Source of the DNA: Ulota crispa
Taxonomy: Eukaryota; Streptophyta; Bryopsida; Orthotrichales; Orthotrichaceae
Assembly: GCA_963920765.1 (NCBI GenBank)
Contig: OY987243.1
Coordinates: 36,579,060 to 36,643,059 of the forward strand
Length of the DNA stretch: 64,000 nucleotides
Reading direction: 5' to 3'
Of this stretch, positions 26,401 to 38,419 are shown piece after piece. Position 1 is the stretch's first letter; the number at the start of each line of letters is the position of its first letter. The notes beneath the pieces are model-generated. The model searched no databases, was not told the origin of the DNA, and was given only the letters and a program-made list of their open reading frames with translations. A program made the translations under genes and the position numbers.

Positions 26401-27836
26401 CTGCGAACATTAGACTTTTGCTCCGCACAAGAAACGTAAGTTTAACTCTAATTTGGAGCGGGTATTTTGAATGACCATGTACAAGTCACAAAAACAATGC
26501 ACAGAGGTTCTTAAATGGGTCATATTTTTTATGTTTAAAAATTGTACTTTTGTATATATCGTGTTAGGAATTTAAGAGAGTGACATGAGGTATTGTTGTG
26601 TGCTTATTGGTCATAATTGTGTTCAAACTTGTTTTTCAGTAAAATATAGATACATGACGTAGTAAAATAAATGAAAACTTGTTCTCAATCATGGTTTGAG
26701 TATTAGAATATGGAATGGGTGCTTGCACGCTTTAAGAGCTTTATTGGAGCATTCTTGGCTTTGTAGTGGTTGCTTTTAGGACTCATGTGCTCCATTTACA
26801 AGCTGCTTTTGCATCATGAATGCTACCACCTATGATCAAGAATAACTACCTATGTACCTTTTGCTTTGATAAATTGTAGTTAATTCATATTAACATAGAA
26901 AATTTCAAATTAAATGGCCATAGAACTGTCTCTTCTTTGACTTTCTACCAAAAATATTTCCATTTTACCAAGTTGCCCTAATTTTTTACAAAAATGCACT
27001 TTGCCTTAGCTGCTTATTTACAAACCTTCTACCTTATTGGTCACACTAATTGCGTATCCGCAATTACCTACACTAATGCGACAAAAATAGGACGGCTCAC
27101 AGCCCCACACCAAGCTTTGGGGAGAACCAGCGGTTAGTGTAGTGGCAGCTGGTTGAAATTGCAAAAAACCCGGTTGAAACCTGAAACCATCGACTAAAAA
27201 ACCGGTCCATTTTCCAAAAAAATCTAAATATAGTATTTTTACAATAGAAATTTAGAAGTTTTATAGAAATAACCAATACATGTTAGTGAAAATCCGGTTG
27301 AAACTCAACACTACCAGATTTCAACTGGTGAAGCTAAAATTTCTCTCCAAACCCTGCCCCACACCATTTCAAGAAGTTTTTGAAGTGTACATGGCATTGA
27401 TGCACAAGGGCTTAAATTTCATAATTTTAGATGCACACATCCTTGCAGTTGGCACTAAGCAAGGTAGAGGGTTTGTTCTCCAATCGTCTCCCAATTTTGA
27501 TACCTTCTTTTTTGGGCTTCTCCATGCACTGTTGAATCCAAAATGGAGCAGTGAATGCCTTTTGCACAAGCAAATTTTGCCACATGTCAAGTGCTAAGCT
27601 ACTTTGAGAGGGTCAAGATTGGGATTGTCAAGTATTCAAATAGTTTCAAGGGTAGTCTAGAGCCGCTAATAGGGACCTTATGAGCTGCAACTTTGTCATT
27701 TTATATAAAATAATCTACAATATTCTTTTTCACAAAAAATGTGTTTTAAAACAGCTTATTGAAAGGCTAACCCCATTGATTCTTTTCTTGAATTTTCCAA
27801 GACCCCTAAACCTTTAAACGCTCAAGTATGGATCTG
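26401..27836. other. Intergenic DNA, no gene seen
   Basis: A 105-codon plus-strand frame at 27280-27597 has no recognisable motif, and I do not call it a gene. Confidence 0.45.
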
Positions 27837-28431
27837 TCTATACTAATAATAGATTTGCCTTTGTTTGTTATAAATATGGTTTCAGTTTTGTCTGTCGGTC
27901 TGACAAGGGTACGTGGCACTCCACCAATGCCCGGGCTTTATTTTTATTAAAAACCTAATGTGATGGTAAAAATGCAAAACCAACTGCATGGGTTGGTTTT
28001 AATTCTTCGTAATAAACAAAAAAATATAAAATAATATCGTGAATGATTACTATGTGGGTAAAACTCGAGGAGTTAAATGTTTGTGTAGGTAAACAACTTA
28101 TAATATTTTTTATGCGTACATGTAATAGATTAGGTTGTTTGTCGGTTTGTATTAGTTGCAACATAATGGAAACTTATGGGTAAAAAAACTTGCGTATGGA
28201 AAAATTTGTTGCATGAGTAAAAAATTGCATGTGTAAAAATAAAAAATAATAATATTTTCATGCGTGAGAAAACAATGATGTTCCTTTTACTATGTGGGTA
28301 AATTTTTTTGTGGGTATAAAACAAATAATGCTTTAATGCAAGGAAATGTTTGTTAGAAAAAGACAAGTATTCTGCTGCAATTAATGGGTTATCTTCCAAA
28401 ATGTGTCCATAGGACACATAGGTCATACTAG
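27837..28431 (+). mobile_element. Non-autonomous Helitron-like element, ~595 bp
   Basis: The 5' end TCTATACTAATAATAG matches the usual plant Helitron start. The 3' end has the hairpin ATGTGTCC-ATA-GGACACAT, then 8 nt, then CTAG followed by T, which matches the hairpin plus CTRR ending. There are no terminal inverted repeats and no target duplication. The base before the 5' TC is G rather than the expected A. If the start is four bases earlier (27833) the preceding base is A. No Rep/helicase is encoded. Confidence 0.68.
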
Positions 28432-30062
28432 TCTACCTTATACATTATTGCTAGTTCCACAAGACTTCATGGATTTTTGAAGGGATCAAAATTTGTGGAT
28501 ATTTGAAAATTACACTTTCAAACTACCCATTTTTCTTGGTACTTTTGCAGTTGCATGTTTGTAATAAAAAAATTTCAAGAGGCTTTTTAATGGAATCTTA
28601 CTTGATGGGCTACCACACTAGTCATTAAATGCATAGTGTAAAGGCCGCTTTACATATAGGGGCCGGGCCAATTTGGCTTGGGGTCGATTGCCTCAAATTT
28701 CAGCCCACATTTTGCTTAAGGTCAGCCTCCACTACTAATTAAAATAAGATTATTGTGAGGATCAATTGTCTCATATGTAAAGGCTTTAAGGTCACAAAGT
28801 CGGGCCAATTCAATAAAGTTAAGCCACCTTTATATTAGAGGTGAGAAGTTGTGACAAAAATCTCTTATGGGCCATGGCTTGTTTTCAAAAAAGTTAGCAT
28901 TTGGAGATAGTGGCTTCTTGTTGCAATGTAAAGTGAGAATAGGCCACAATTTTTTTAAATGAATTAACTTCTTTATTTTTTATGTTTTGCTTTATATTTT
29001 TTAAATTGAAACAATGACATAATGATAGACACCAAAAAAGAGAGTTGGATAGAGGGTTTGTTGCCAAAATGTGCATGAAACCTAAACATGAAGTTTGGAA
29101 CAAACTCTTAAGTTTTTTGTTTACATCATCAAGGTATATCATACCAATTGCCTTCATTTATTTTATTTTTATCAAGCACAAAGCATTTATAATATTTTTG
29201 CCTATTAATTAGTTCTTCCAAAAATCAAGTTGTATGCATATCTAGCAGAATAAATACTATAAGTTATAGATCATCAGAGTATCTTGCATAAAAGTTGATA
29301 GAAAAAAAAATCTACATATCAACATATGCAAAGTTTACATAAAGACATCATGAGATGCATAGAAGGAAAAAATGGTTTGCAAATAGATACAAAATATACA
29401 AGCCTAGTGTTTTTCAGAACACGTAAGAACTAGTTTAGAAAGCTAAATACCTCATGCCCCCCATGCCCTCCATGCCCCCCCATGCACTAGAACAAACTCG
29501 TGTTTTTTATAACAAATTTTTTGGACGTTTACTTGAATCATGTTACAATAGATGTTAAAACTAACATTTTGATGTCATGTTTGGTATCATAGTTGATGTA
29601 AAAACAAATAGACACCCAAAAAGATATGTTACAAAAAATAAGAGTTTCTTCTAATGATTCTCCCCCATGCCCCCTCAACTTCTCTTATGCCCCTTGCTTC
29701 TGGTACAGTATAACGGATTTGATTTGAGAAAAAATAATATTTTATGAAAAAATGTTTTTTTTAATGAAACTTGACATTGGCCCCAAGGCCAAGAATTGGC
29801 CTTCCATTCTTGGTGCACCCAATTTAGTGAGCTCAAGCCATGTCAGATCTTGTCTTTGTTGAATAAAATATTCATTTCACCAAATTGGCCCATACTCTAG
29901 GTGTAAAAGGGGTTGGGGTTGATTTCATCTTTCTATCCAATCACAAGTGAGGATTAGTGGCCTTTGACACAATGAACTGGCCTGGCTTGCAGGTATAAGT
30001 GGCCCTAAAAGTCAAGCTGTACTGACACATAAGTGACATCCAAAATGGCTCGTAGAGCATTC
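28432..30062. other. Intergenic DNA, possible decayed TIR element
   Basis: No gene is seen. Sequence near 28639 (AAAGGCCGCTTTACATATAG) resembles the inverse of sequence near 30010 (complement TTTAGGGCCACTTATACCTG). A decayed DNA element of about 1.4 kb could fill this stretch. Confidence 0.35.
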
Positions 30063-30065
30063 TTA

Positions 30066-30477
30066 GAGCATCCCCAATTTAGCTGTGATAGAGGGCCATG
30101 CATGTCATCAGATAGTGTCTCATTGCGGATCAGTTCCAGGGCAAGGCCATATACTAGCCCTCAATGCAAATAATTTTTGACACTTAGTAAACACAGCTTT
30201 TTGATTGTTTATGCTTTTTTAAAGTTTTTATGTGAGGAGGTTCATGTCAAAAATATTTGAAGTTGTGTCAAGATTAAAAGAATTAGACATTTTAGAGTGT
30301 TATTCAAGACTTTCCAAAGTACGCAAAAATGCAAGAGAGTGGGCTCTTATGTGGGGAGGCCTGCAAAATGCAATTGCAAGTAATTGCTGCATTAGAGCCT
30401 TGGTTTTCACTCAAGCCCGGTTTAACACTTTGTACAAGCTTTTCCGTGCATGTGTTACAGCTAGATTGGAGATGCTC
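30066..30477. mobile_element. Non-autonomous TIR element with GAGCATC ends, ~412 bp
   Basis: The left end GAGCATCCCCAATTTAGCTGT and right end ACAGCTAGATTGGAGATGCTC are imperfect inverted repeats. They are flanked by TTA on the left and TCA on the right. Ends of the GAGCATC(T/C)CCAA type are common in plant MITEs of the Harbinger/hAT groups. The target duplication length is not certain. Confidence 0.6.
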
Positions 30478-31169
30478 TCAATCCAATCCGGTTTTTGTCT
30501 CGCCATACTACGTTTATCGCACTTTCATTTCCAAGGGACCCAATCATCCCACTACATCTATCTAGCAAAAACATGCACATAACCAACCAAGATTCATCTT
30601 GTTTTCAATTAGGGGTAGTCACAAATTCTTCAAGATAGAAAGTTCTTTGAAGATTGAGAATTGGTTGAGCAAAAATAGGAGCTAGTGGGAGCACTTCTCC
30701 ATGAAGGAAGTGTGACACCCTTTTGTGGGTGATGAAGAATGGAGAATGTTGAAAAGCAAGAAGAGCAGTTTCTATAAACAAAAAAGCGACAAGCTAAAAA
30801 CAAAAAACGGCAATAAATTGGAACTAGTGGAGTGAAAACAAGACAACATGAGGTGAAAAGTTTGGACACAAAGACTTCTCCGACCCATTCTCCACTTGCG
30901 GATAAGAAGAAAAAACCTCTCCAACTTCAGATGATGGAGCTCCCTCCAAACTCAATTGGTACAACAGATTTTTAAACTAGTAATTGATAATGCAAAATGG
31001 TATTTAAACAACTAATCAAGCTAGTAGCTGTGGAATCATCCTAAACACAATAAATAAATGTATAACTTTGAGAGGTGTTGGTAGTAGATGAGAGCATTTT
31101 GAAGGTTCATTGAGAAAAGTAAATCTTACGTGCATTTGCATCAATGAGCACTAGTTGAGGATGAAACAT
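30478..31169. other. Intergenic DNA, nothing recognised
   Basis: AT-rich sequence without a supported frame or repeat structure. Confidence 0.4.
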
Positions 31170-32210
31170 TTTTTTACCCTTCAAAGGCCAATTGGTCACT
31201 ATGACTGCCTTCAATGCTCTACACTAATGTGGCAAGTGCCCACCCATTATAAAATTGTTTCTAGAAGTTGCAAAAGTTGACAACGCATGTTGACTCCATG
31301 AAAATTGCAATGAGAGCAGCATGAAACCTAAAATTGTGTTTCTAAATCTTCTCACAATTTGGATTACCTAAAAATATAAGTGCATTTGATGAGATTATTT
31401 TTTGCCTTCCATGATGCACCATGTATCTACAATCACTTCTAAGAAATTCCAAATGAAAAAATTCTTATTTCTATCCTACATAATGTTCTTCTGATAACTA
31501 GCAAACTAGTTGTTTAGGGGCTAAAGGCTTGACTTCAAATTCTTCTTCTTAGTGCTTTCAACCCCATATTAAGCAGATTTGGAGTTGTCTGTTATATATG
31601 GAGTGTATTTGGACCAACACAAAGTCCAAATACACTCTATATATAATTGACAACTCCATATCTGCTTAATATGAGGTTTTTCACTTTCAAAATCATTTTA
31701 TTTGACCACTCTAGAAAATAATCTTGAAACAAAAAAATTATGTGGCAAAGCAAAACCTCCTTGTGTCCTCAAGAATAGTGAGTCCCTTTTGAGGTTTTCC
31801 TCATTGTTTTCTTACATACTCTTATTAGAATTTAAAACAATTTATATTTCTGCATGCAACAAAGAGAGATTTTCTTAACCATAAATTGGGGGAACACTTA
31901 ACCCTTAAATGGCAAGGGAGACAATTTTTGTCCATTGGGCATAAAAACACTCTGCAAGTTGAAAAATAACCGTTTTCTATTACAAGCAAGCATACATACA
32001 TAGTGCATCATGGAAGGCAATGAACAACCTCACATAATGTACTCATATTTTTAGGTAACCTAAATTGTGAGAAGATTCACACACACGGTCTTAAGTCCCA
32101 TGTTGCCTTTTTCTTACAAATTTTATGAGGTCAACATGTATTGTTGACTTTTGCAACTTCCTTGACACTTGCCACATCAATGACAACATTAAATAACATT
32201 GTAGAACATT
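31170..32210. mobile_element. Imperfect ~1-kb foldback element
   Basis: The centre is a tight hairpin (arms 31561-31614 and 31624-31678). Outward, the arms still pair. On the left are GTGGCAAGTG, GAAGTTGCAAAAGTTGACAA, CTTCTCACAATTTGGATTAC and GCCTTCCATGATGCACCATG, and their complements occur in reverse order on the right (31995-32190). The inner hairpin is well kept and the outer arms are diverged. A TTAACCCTTAAATGG-type end at 31898 lies within the right arm. Confidence 0.7.
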
Positions 32211-32460
32211 GTAGCCAAGCTGGTTGCAATGAGTAGTCTAGCATTTTTGGGGTAATGCTAAATTTTGACATGATGTGGTAATGTTGAATTTTAACATGAT
32301 GTGATAATGATGAAACATGTTTGGAAAGCCACAAAATGCAACAATTCAAAAAAAACTCCAAAATTCAAATCACAAGCACTTCACCACCTGCATGGAGAGC
32401 CAAATTTGAAGCGGAAGGATGCGGTTGCTTGTAAGGAAGAAACTCTTCAACTTTATATCA

Positions 32461-33116
32461 TTAACCCCTCACCACCCAAGTGGACCAAAATTGTCCACCT
32501 TTGCATTCATTTTGGAAATGATTGACTTTTCTTAAAGATTAATTTAGTGGTTATTTTTTTAAATTATTCTTATTGAATTCCTGTTTTAGTATCAAAAATC
32601 TGATTTTGAAAATGAATGATCATGATTTGTCTATTGAAGATTTTGTGCAAGGGTGTCCATTGCAAATCTTCACTTTCTAGTGATGAGAGATCTTGAAAAT
32701 GAGCTTCAAGTACACTAGAACTTGGAGGAAAAATCATATTATAAACTTAATTTAAAAAGTTGTGGAGTAGATTTTAAGAAGCCATAAATTGATTAGGGTT
32801 ACACATGTTGTACTTTACATACTCATATTTTTTTTGATATCCTCAATTTTAAATTTGAGATGCAAAAAGAAAATTGAAAGATTTCATATCACGTTCATAG
32901 TTTTAACACCCACATGATCAAATCTTATAATCTTTCCATCTATAAGTGATATTGTTGTGTTTTTTTTCCTATGTGATTGCTAACATATCTAGTTTGAATC
33001 TATACGGTTAAAATTTAAAAAAAAAATTGATACAACTTATCAAAATTTTACCATTCTGTTCATCCAAAAGAAGATTCTCAAATACTCAAGAAAGTCCATG
33101 GGCATTGAGGGGTTAA
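32461..33116. mobile_element. TTAA element, family A copy 1
   Basis: The left end is TTAACCCCTCACCACCCAAG and the right end is GGGCATTGAGGGGTTAA, with TTAA at both borders. The interior shares TTTTGTGCAAGGGTGTCCA and GTACACTAGAACTTGGAG with copies at 33532, 48893 and 56485. No coding capacity. A 6-bp hairpin lies just inside the left end (32480-32498). Confidence 0.85.
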
Positions 33117-33187
33117 GTTAGTGGGTCCATGTGATTGGGGAGGTGGTTGACATGGCACATGTGGGGATGTAACTAAGTGAGTGATGG

Positions 33188-33495
33188 CCAGTGCTTAAAT
33201 TGGAATTTTGTATTTGGTGCTAGTTTGGCAATTGCCTCTTTTTTGGGTACAAATTTGGTTTCTTTCATTTATTTTTTGGTGAAGTCCACATATTTTTAGT
33301 GCAAAAAAATACCTAAAGCAAATGATTGTGGCGTGACATGTGGAAAAAGGGGGGCAAAAGTAATCCCTTCATTGGTGAACTTTGGCAAATCACACTCTGT
33401 ATTTTCACTAGCTTTGGGGCAAATTTCAAGCTCCTCAAAAAAAAATCTGGTGATTTGTTGCCCCAAACAATAACATTGGTGATGATTGATGAACC
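33188..33495. repeat. Dispersed ~310-bp repeat, copy 1
   Basis: This segment is clearly homologous to 47166-47475 in the same orientation. Both share TTTGGTGAAGTCCA, AAAGCAAATGATTGTGGCG and ACATGTGGAAAA. No coding frame is shared. Class unknown. Confidence 0.75.
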
Positions 33496-33531
33496 AGTCC
33501 ATGTTGGCCCTCACCTTAGCCCAATAAGCTT

Positions 33532-34146
33532 GTAACCCCTAAATACCCAAGGCACCCAATTTGGGGGTTTATTAAACTTTGAAGATGAATGAAAGGTCAA
33601 ATTACTATTTTTAGTAACTCTTTTTACAACACAAGTTTGAGTTGAGGTCTATTTTCTACACCAACAAGTTGATTTTGGAAATGAATGTTGGTGACTTTTC
33701 TACTCAAGATTTTGTACAAGAGTGTCCACTGCAATGTTGAGTTTTCTAGTGTTGGAAGATTTTGAAAATGAGCCTCAAATACACTAGAGCTTAGATAAAA
33801 ATCTAAATTAGAAATTTGTATAAAAAAAACAAAGGAGTAGATTATGAAAGCCGTAAATTGATTATAGTTAGAATTGAAATGACCTCAAACCTCATGTTTT
33901 TTCAGTGACCAAATTTTTAGATTTGACATGTGAAACAAAGATTGGAAGAATTGAAGTTAGTTTTGCAATTAACACAACCTCATGTTCAACCATTATAATC
34001 TTTCAAACTATAAGTGATATTGTTGTGATTTCTTTGTTCATATAATCTCTATATAGTTACAGACGTAAAAAACATGATTAAATTTATAAAAAGGTTGGTT
34101 GATTGTTCAGTTTCATGGAGAAAGGCCTTGGGCATTTAGAGGTTAG
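33532..34146. mobile_element. TTAA element, family A copy 2 (degraded borders)
   Basis: The left end is GTAACCCCTAAATACCCAAG and the right end is TTGGGCATTTAGAGGTTAG. The border tetramers GTAA and TTAG look like mutated TTAA. The interior is homologous to the other family A copies. Confidence 0.75.
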
Positions 34147-34239
34147 TCCTTGGATGGCTAGGTCCTCCTTGTAGCCGCAAGGGAAAGCTGATGGGTTTTT
34201 GCTATGCAGTCTACGATTGTGATGGTGTTGGGGTGGGGA

Positions 34240-36812
34240 TGCCATCGATGGATCAATGGATCGATGGATCGGTGAATCGATGAATCGATGGATCGATGGA
34301 TTGGTGGATTGATGGATCGGTGGATCGATGGATCGGTGGATCGATGGATCGGTGGATCGATGGATCCGTGGATCGATGGATCGGTGGATCGATGGATCGG
34401 TGGATCGATGGATCCGTGGATTGATGGATCCATGAATCGATGGATCGATGGATGGATCACTGGCTCGATGGCTCGATCGCTAGCTCGGTGGCTCAATCGA
34501 TGGCTCGGTGGCTCGGATGGCTCGGTGGCTCGGGTGGCTTGGTGGATCGATGGCTCGATGGACCATCGATGGCTCGGGGGACCATCGATGGATTGATGGA
34601 TCGATGGATCAATGGCTCGGTGGACCATCGATGGATCGATGGATCGATGGACCATCGATGGATCGATGGATCGATGGATCGATGGATCGATGGATCGATG
34701 GATCGATGGATCGATGGATCGATGGATCGATGGATCGATGGATCGATGGATCGATGGATCGATGGATCGATGGATCGATGGATCGATGGATCGATGGACC
34801 ATCGATGGATCGATGGACCATCGATGGATCGATGGATCGATGGATTGATGGATCGATGGACCATCGATGGATCGATGGATCGATGGATCGATGGATCGAT
34901 GGACCATCGATGGATCGATGGATCGATGGATCGATGGATCGATGGATCGATGGATCGATGGATCGATGGACCATCGATGGATCGATGGCTCGATGGCTCG
35001 ATGGCTCAATGGCTCAATGTATGGATGGCTCGATGGATTGATGTATGGATGGCTCGATGGATCGATGGATTGATGGATCGATGGTTCGATGGCTCAATGG
35101 CTCGACGGCTCGATGGCTCGACGGCTCCACGGCTCGACGGCTCGACGGCTCGACGGCTCCACGGCTCCACGGCTGGCGGCTCGACGGCCTGACGGCTCGA
35201 AAGCTCGACGGCTGGACGGCTGGACGGCTGGACGGCTGGACGGCTGGACGGCTCGACGGCTCGACGGCTCGACGGATCGACGGCTCGACGGATCGACGGC
35301 TCGACGGCTTGACGGCTCGACGGCTCGCTGGATGGACGGCTCGATGGCTGGACGGCTCGCTGGCTGGACGGCTCGCTGGATCGACGGCTCGCTGGATCGA
35401 CGGCTCGCTGGATCGACGGCTCGCTCGATCGACGGCTCACTCAATCGACGGCTCACTCGATTGACGGCTCACTCGATCGACGGCTCACTGGATGGACGGC
35501 TCTCTGGATGGACGGCTTGCTCGATCGACGGCTCGCTGGATGGAGGGCTCGCTGGATGGACGGCTCGCTGGATGGACGGCTCTCTGGATGGACGGCTTGC
35601 TCGATCGACGGCTCGCTGGATGGACGGCTCGCTGGATGGACGGCTCGCTGGATGGACGGCTCGCTGGATGGACGGCTCGCTGGATGGACGGTTCGATGGA
35701 TGGACGGCTCGCTGGATGGATGGCTCGCTGGATCGACGGCTTGCTTGATCGACGGCTCGCTGGATCGATGACTGGATGGCTGGATGAATTGATGGATCGA
35801 TGGATTGATGGCTGCATGGCTCGAGGGATCGATGGCTCGAGGGATCGATGGCTCGAGGGATCGATGGCTCGAGGGATCGATGGCTCCAGGGATCGATGGC
35901 TCCAGGGATCGATGGCTCGATGGACCGATGGCTCGATGGACCGATGGATCGATGGATCGATGGATCGATGGACCGATGGATCGATGGATCGATGGACCGA
36001 TGGATCGATGGACCGATGGATCGATGGACCGATGGATCGATGGACCGATGGATCGATGGACCGATGGATCGATGGACCGATGGATCGATGGACCGATGGA
36101 GCGATGGACCGATGGACCGATGGACCGATGGACCGATGGACCGATGGATCGATGGACCGATGGACCGATGGACCGATGGACCGATGGACCGATGGACCGA
36201 TGGACCGATGGACCGATGGACCGATGGACCGATGGACCCATGGACCGATGGACCGATGGACCCATGGACCCATGGACCGATGGACCCATGGACCCATGGA
36301 CCCATGGACCCATGGACCCATGGACCCATGGACCCATGGACCCATGGACCCATGGATCGATGGACCCATGGATCGATGGACCCATGGATCGATGGACCCA
36401 TGGATCGATGGACCCATGGATCGATGGACCCATGGATCGATGGACCCATGGACCCATGGACCCATGGACCCATGGACCCATGGATCCATGGACCCATGGA
36501 CCCATGGACCCATGGACCCATGGACCCATGGACCCATGGATCCATGGACCCATGGACCCATGGACCCATGGACCCATGGACCCATGGACCCATGGACCCA
36601 TGGACCCATGGACCCATGGACCCATGGACCCATGGATCGATGGACCCATGGACCCTTGGACCCATGGACCCATGGATTGATGGCTCGACTCGAGGGATCG
36701 ATGGCTCGACTCGAGGGATCGATGGCTCGAGGGATCGATGGACCGATGGATGGATTGGTGGATCGGTGGATCGGTGGATCGGTGGATCGGTGGATCGGTG
36801 GATCGATGAATT
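34240..36812. repeat. 8-bp minisatellite array (GGATCGAT)n with block-wise variants, ~2.57 kb
   Basis: About 320 units of an octamer are present, in blocks. GGATCGGT/GGATCGAT occurs at about 34240-34440, pure GGATCGAT with GGACCATCGAT interruptions at 34620-34990, and GGCTCGAC at 35090-35330. GGCTCGCTGGATGGAC 16-mers follow at 35330-35770, and GGCTCGAGGGATCGAT at 35820-35910. Then come GGACCGAT (35930-36230) and GGACCCAT (36230-36680). GGATCGGT returns at 36750-36805. Three octamers make 24 bp, so frames repeat every 8 residues and several frames stay open on both strands. These are not genes. Confidence 0.95.
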
Positions 36813-36954
36813 GTATCTTTCATTCCATTGGCGTGGTGGTTGCCACAAATCCATGCCCCTCTCCCTCCCCTCCTTTGACCTCCGCGAGTGCTTGTGTGGA
36901 TTTTCGACAGCCTGAGCCCTGAGGTAAAGGTAGCACCACTAACTTAAACTTAAC

Positions 36955-37717
36955 TTAACCTCTAGAGGACCAAAGAGCCCAATATGGCCAAAGGGGGTGC
37001 TTGGAGGTGTGAAAGTATACAAAAGAGGCATTTTTAGCTCAAATTTTAGTCTGCCACTCAAGTCCAAATGGAGTTGTTAGTTCAAGAAAATTTTATGATC
37101 GGCTTGTTGTTCCTTGAAGCACCTCCTGTGCTCTAAATTCTACATGGAATATGGAAAATATTCTATTTTTTCAACAATTTGGAGAAGAATGTCTTTAGGC
37201 AATTGAAGAGAGCTTATGGGATGGGTGCTCTCATGTCTTGTATTGTACAAATGAGAAGTTTGGTGATGTGTTACTTTTTTTTTTCTTGATTTGGGCAAGG
37301 TTTTTATAGCTCAAAAGCAAGGAGCTAGTAGAATCCAGCTTCTTTGAGTGACCATATCTTTTGGAGTTTTTTTTGATTTGTGGAGTTTTTTTTTCCATCA
37401 AGTATAGCAAGACACAATCTCATGGGATTAGCCATTAGGTAAATCTTTTTTGAGAAAATATTACATGAAAGTCCAAAATCCATATTTTGAAGTGTTGCCC
37501 AAATTGGAAAAGATGAGATTCTCAACGGTGGGAATTTTACAAATTTACTTGGATTTGAAATCAAATTGGTTTAAAACATTTGATTTATAGTTGGGTATAG
37601 AATGACTAGTTTGGATTATGTGATTACTTATTCAACTTTCCAAAAACTCAAGAACTGTGTTGAAGGTTTCATGTTAGAGGTATGCTGAAATTTCTTAGCA
37701 AGATGTTTAGGGGTTAA
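36955..37717. mobile_element. TTAA element, family B copy 1
   Basis: The left end is TTAACCTCTAGAGGACCAAA and the right end is AGCAAGATGTTTAGGGGTTAA, with TTAA at both borders. It is homologous throughout to 42703-43470 (shared CCAATATGGCCAAA, CATCAAGTATAGC and ACACGATCTCATGGGAT-like sequence). No coding capacity. Confidence 0.88.
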
Positions 37718-38419
37718 GTTAGAGCTTCTCCACCCCAGCCGCCAGGCCAGGGTGAGCAAGCTAGTAGGCAAGCGGGCAATTTTGCAGGTGGGGCAGTGAT
37801 CTGGCGGGAGGGCCTCCACCATGCCCGGGCCCGGCATGTCAAAAGTGGTATTATGCGCCACGTGGCAATTTCCTATAGGGCATGCAACCTTGCATTTTGC
37901 CTGCCGCCCCACCATCAAGAGGAAAAATGTCAGGATTGCAGCGTCTCGGACATTACCCTGCTCCTCGGCCTCGCGTTGCAAGAGCGGGGTGGGACCTCTT
38001 TTTTCCACCCTGACCTGCTAGGCCACCATCGCGAGCCGAGCCAAACCATTAGGCCGTCGTCGCGAGCCAAGCCGAGTCAATAGACAGAGTGCAGATGCTC
38101 ATAGGACCTCCTTCCACGTGGAATCGATATTGATGAAGCTCACCGATAATCGATGAGATGGGAGCTCCAGAACAACCGGGTCTCCCATCTCACCGATAGG
38201 GTTTTAGTGCGAGCCTCCCATGACTGACTGACTTTGCGACCCTTTTGAACCGCTCCCTCTTACCTGTGGTCCACTCCACTCTCTTTCCCCCGTCCCCAGG
38301 TGCCCCGACGAACACCAACGCTCCCCTCTTCACTCATGGTGCTCCTTTTGCCCGAGGCTGGTGACTGATCGCGCCACTCGCCAGGAAGTCAGTCTTGTCT
38401 TGTCTGTCTGTCTGTGGCC
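37718..38419 (+). promoter_or_regulatory. 5' flank of SGF29
   Basis: The GC content is higher than the surrounding spacer and rises toward the gene. No separate gene is supported. The stretch immediately before 38420 is a CTGT-repeat-like leader (TGTCTTGTCTGTCTGTCTGT). Confidence 0.5.

Noticed and set aside
27280..27597. 105-codon plus-strand frame
   Set aside because: No recognisable motif, AT-rich composition like the spacer, and an antisense frame of similar quality.
34158..36922. Very long open frames (up to about 476 codons) on both strands
   Set aside because: They are produced by the stop-free octamer array. The residues are pure 8-residue repeats, frames overlap on both strands, and nothing outside the repeat is conserved.
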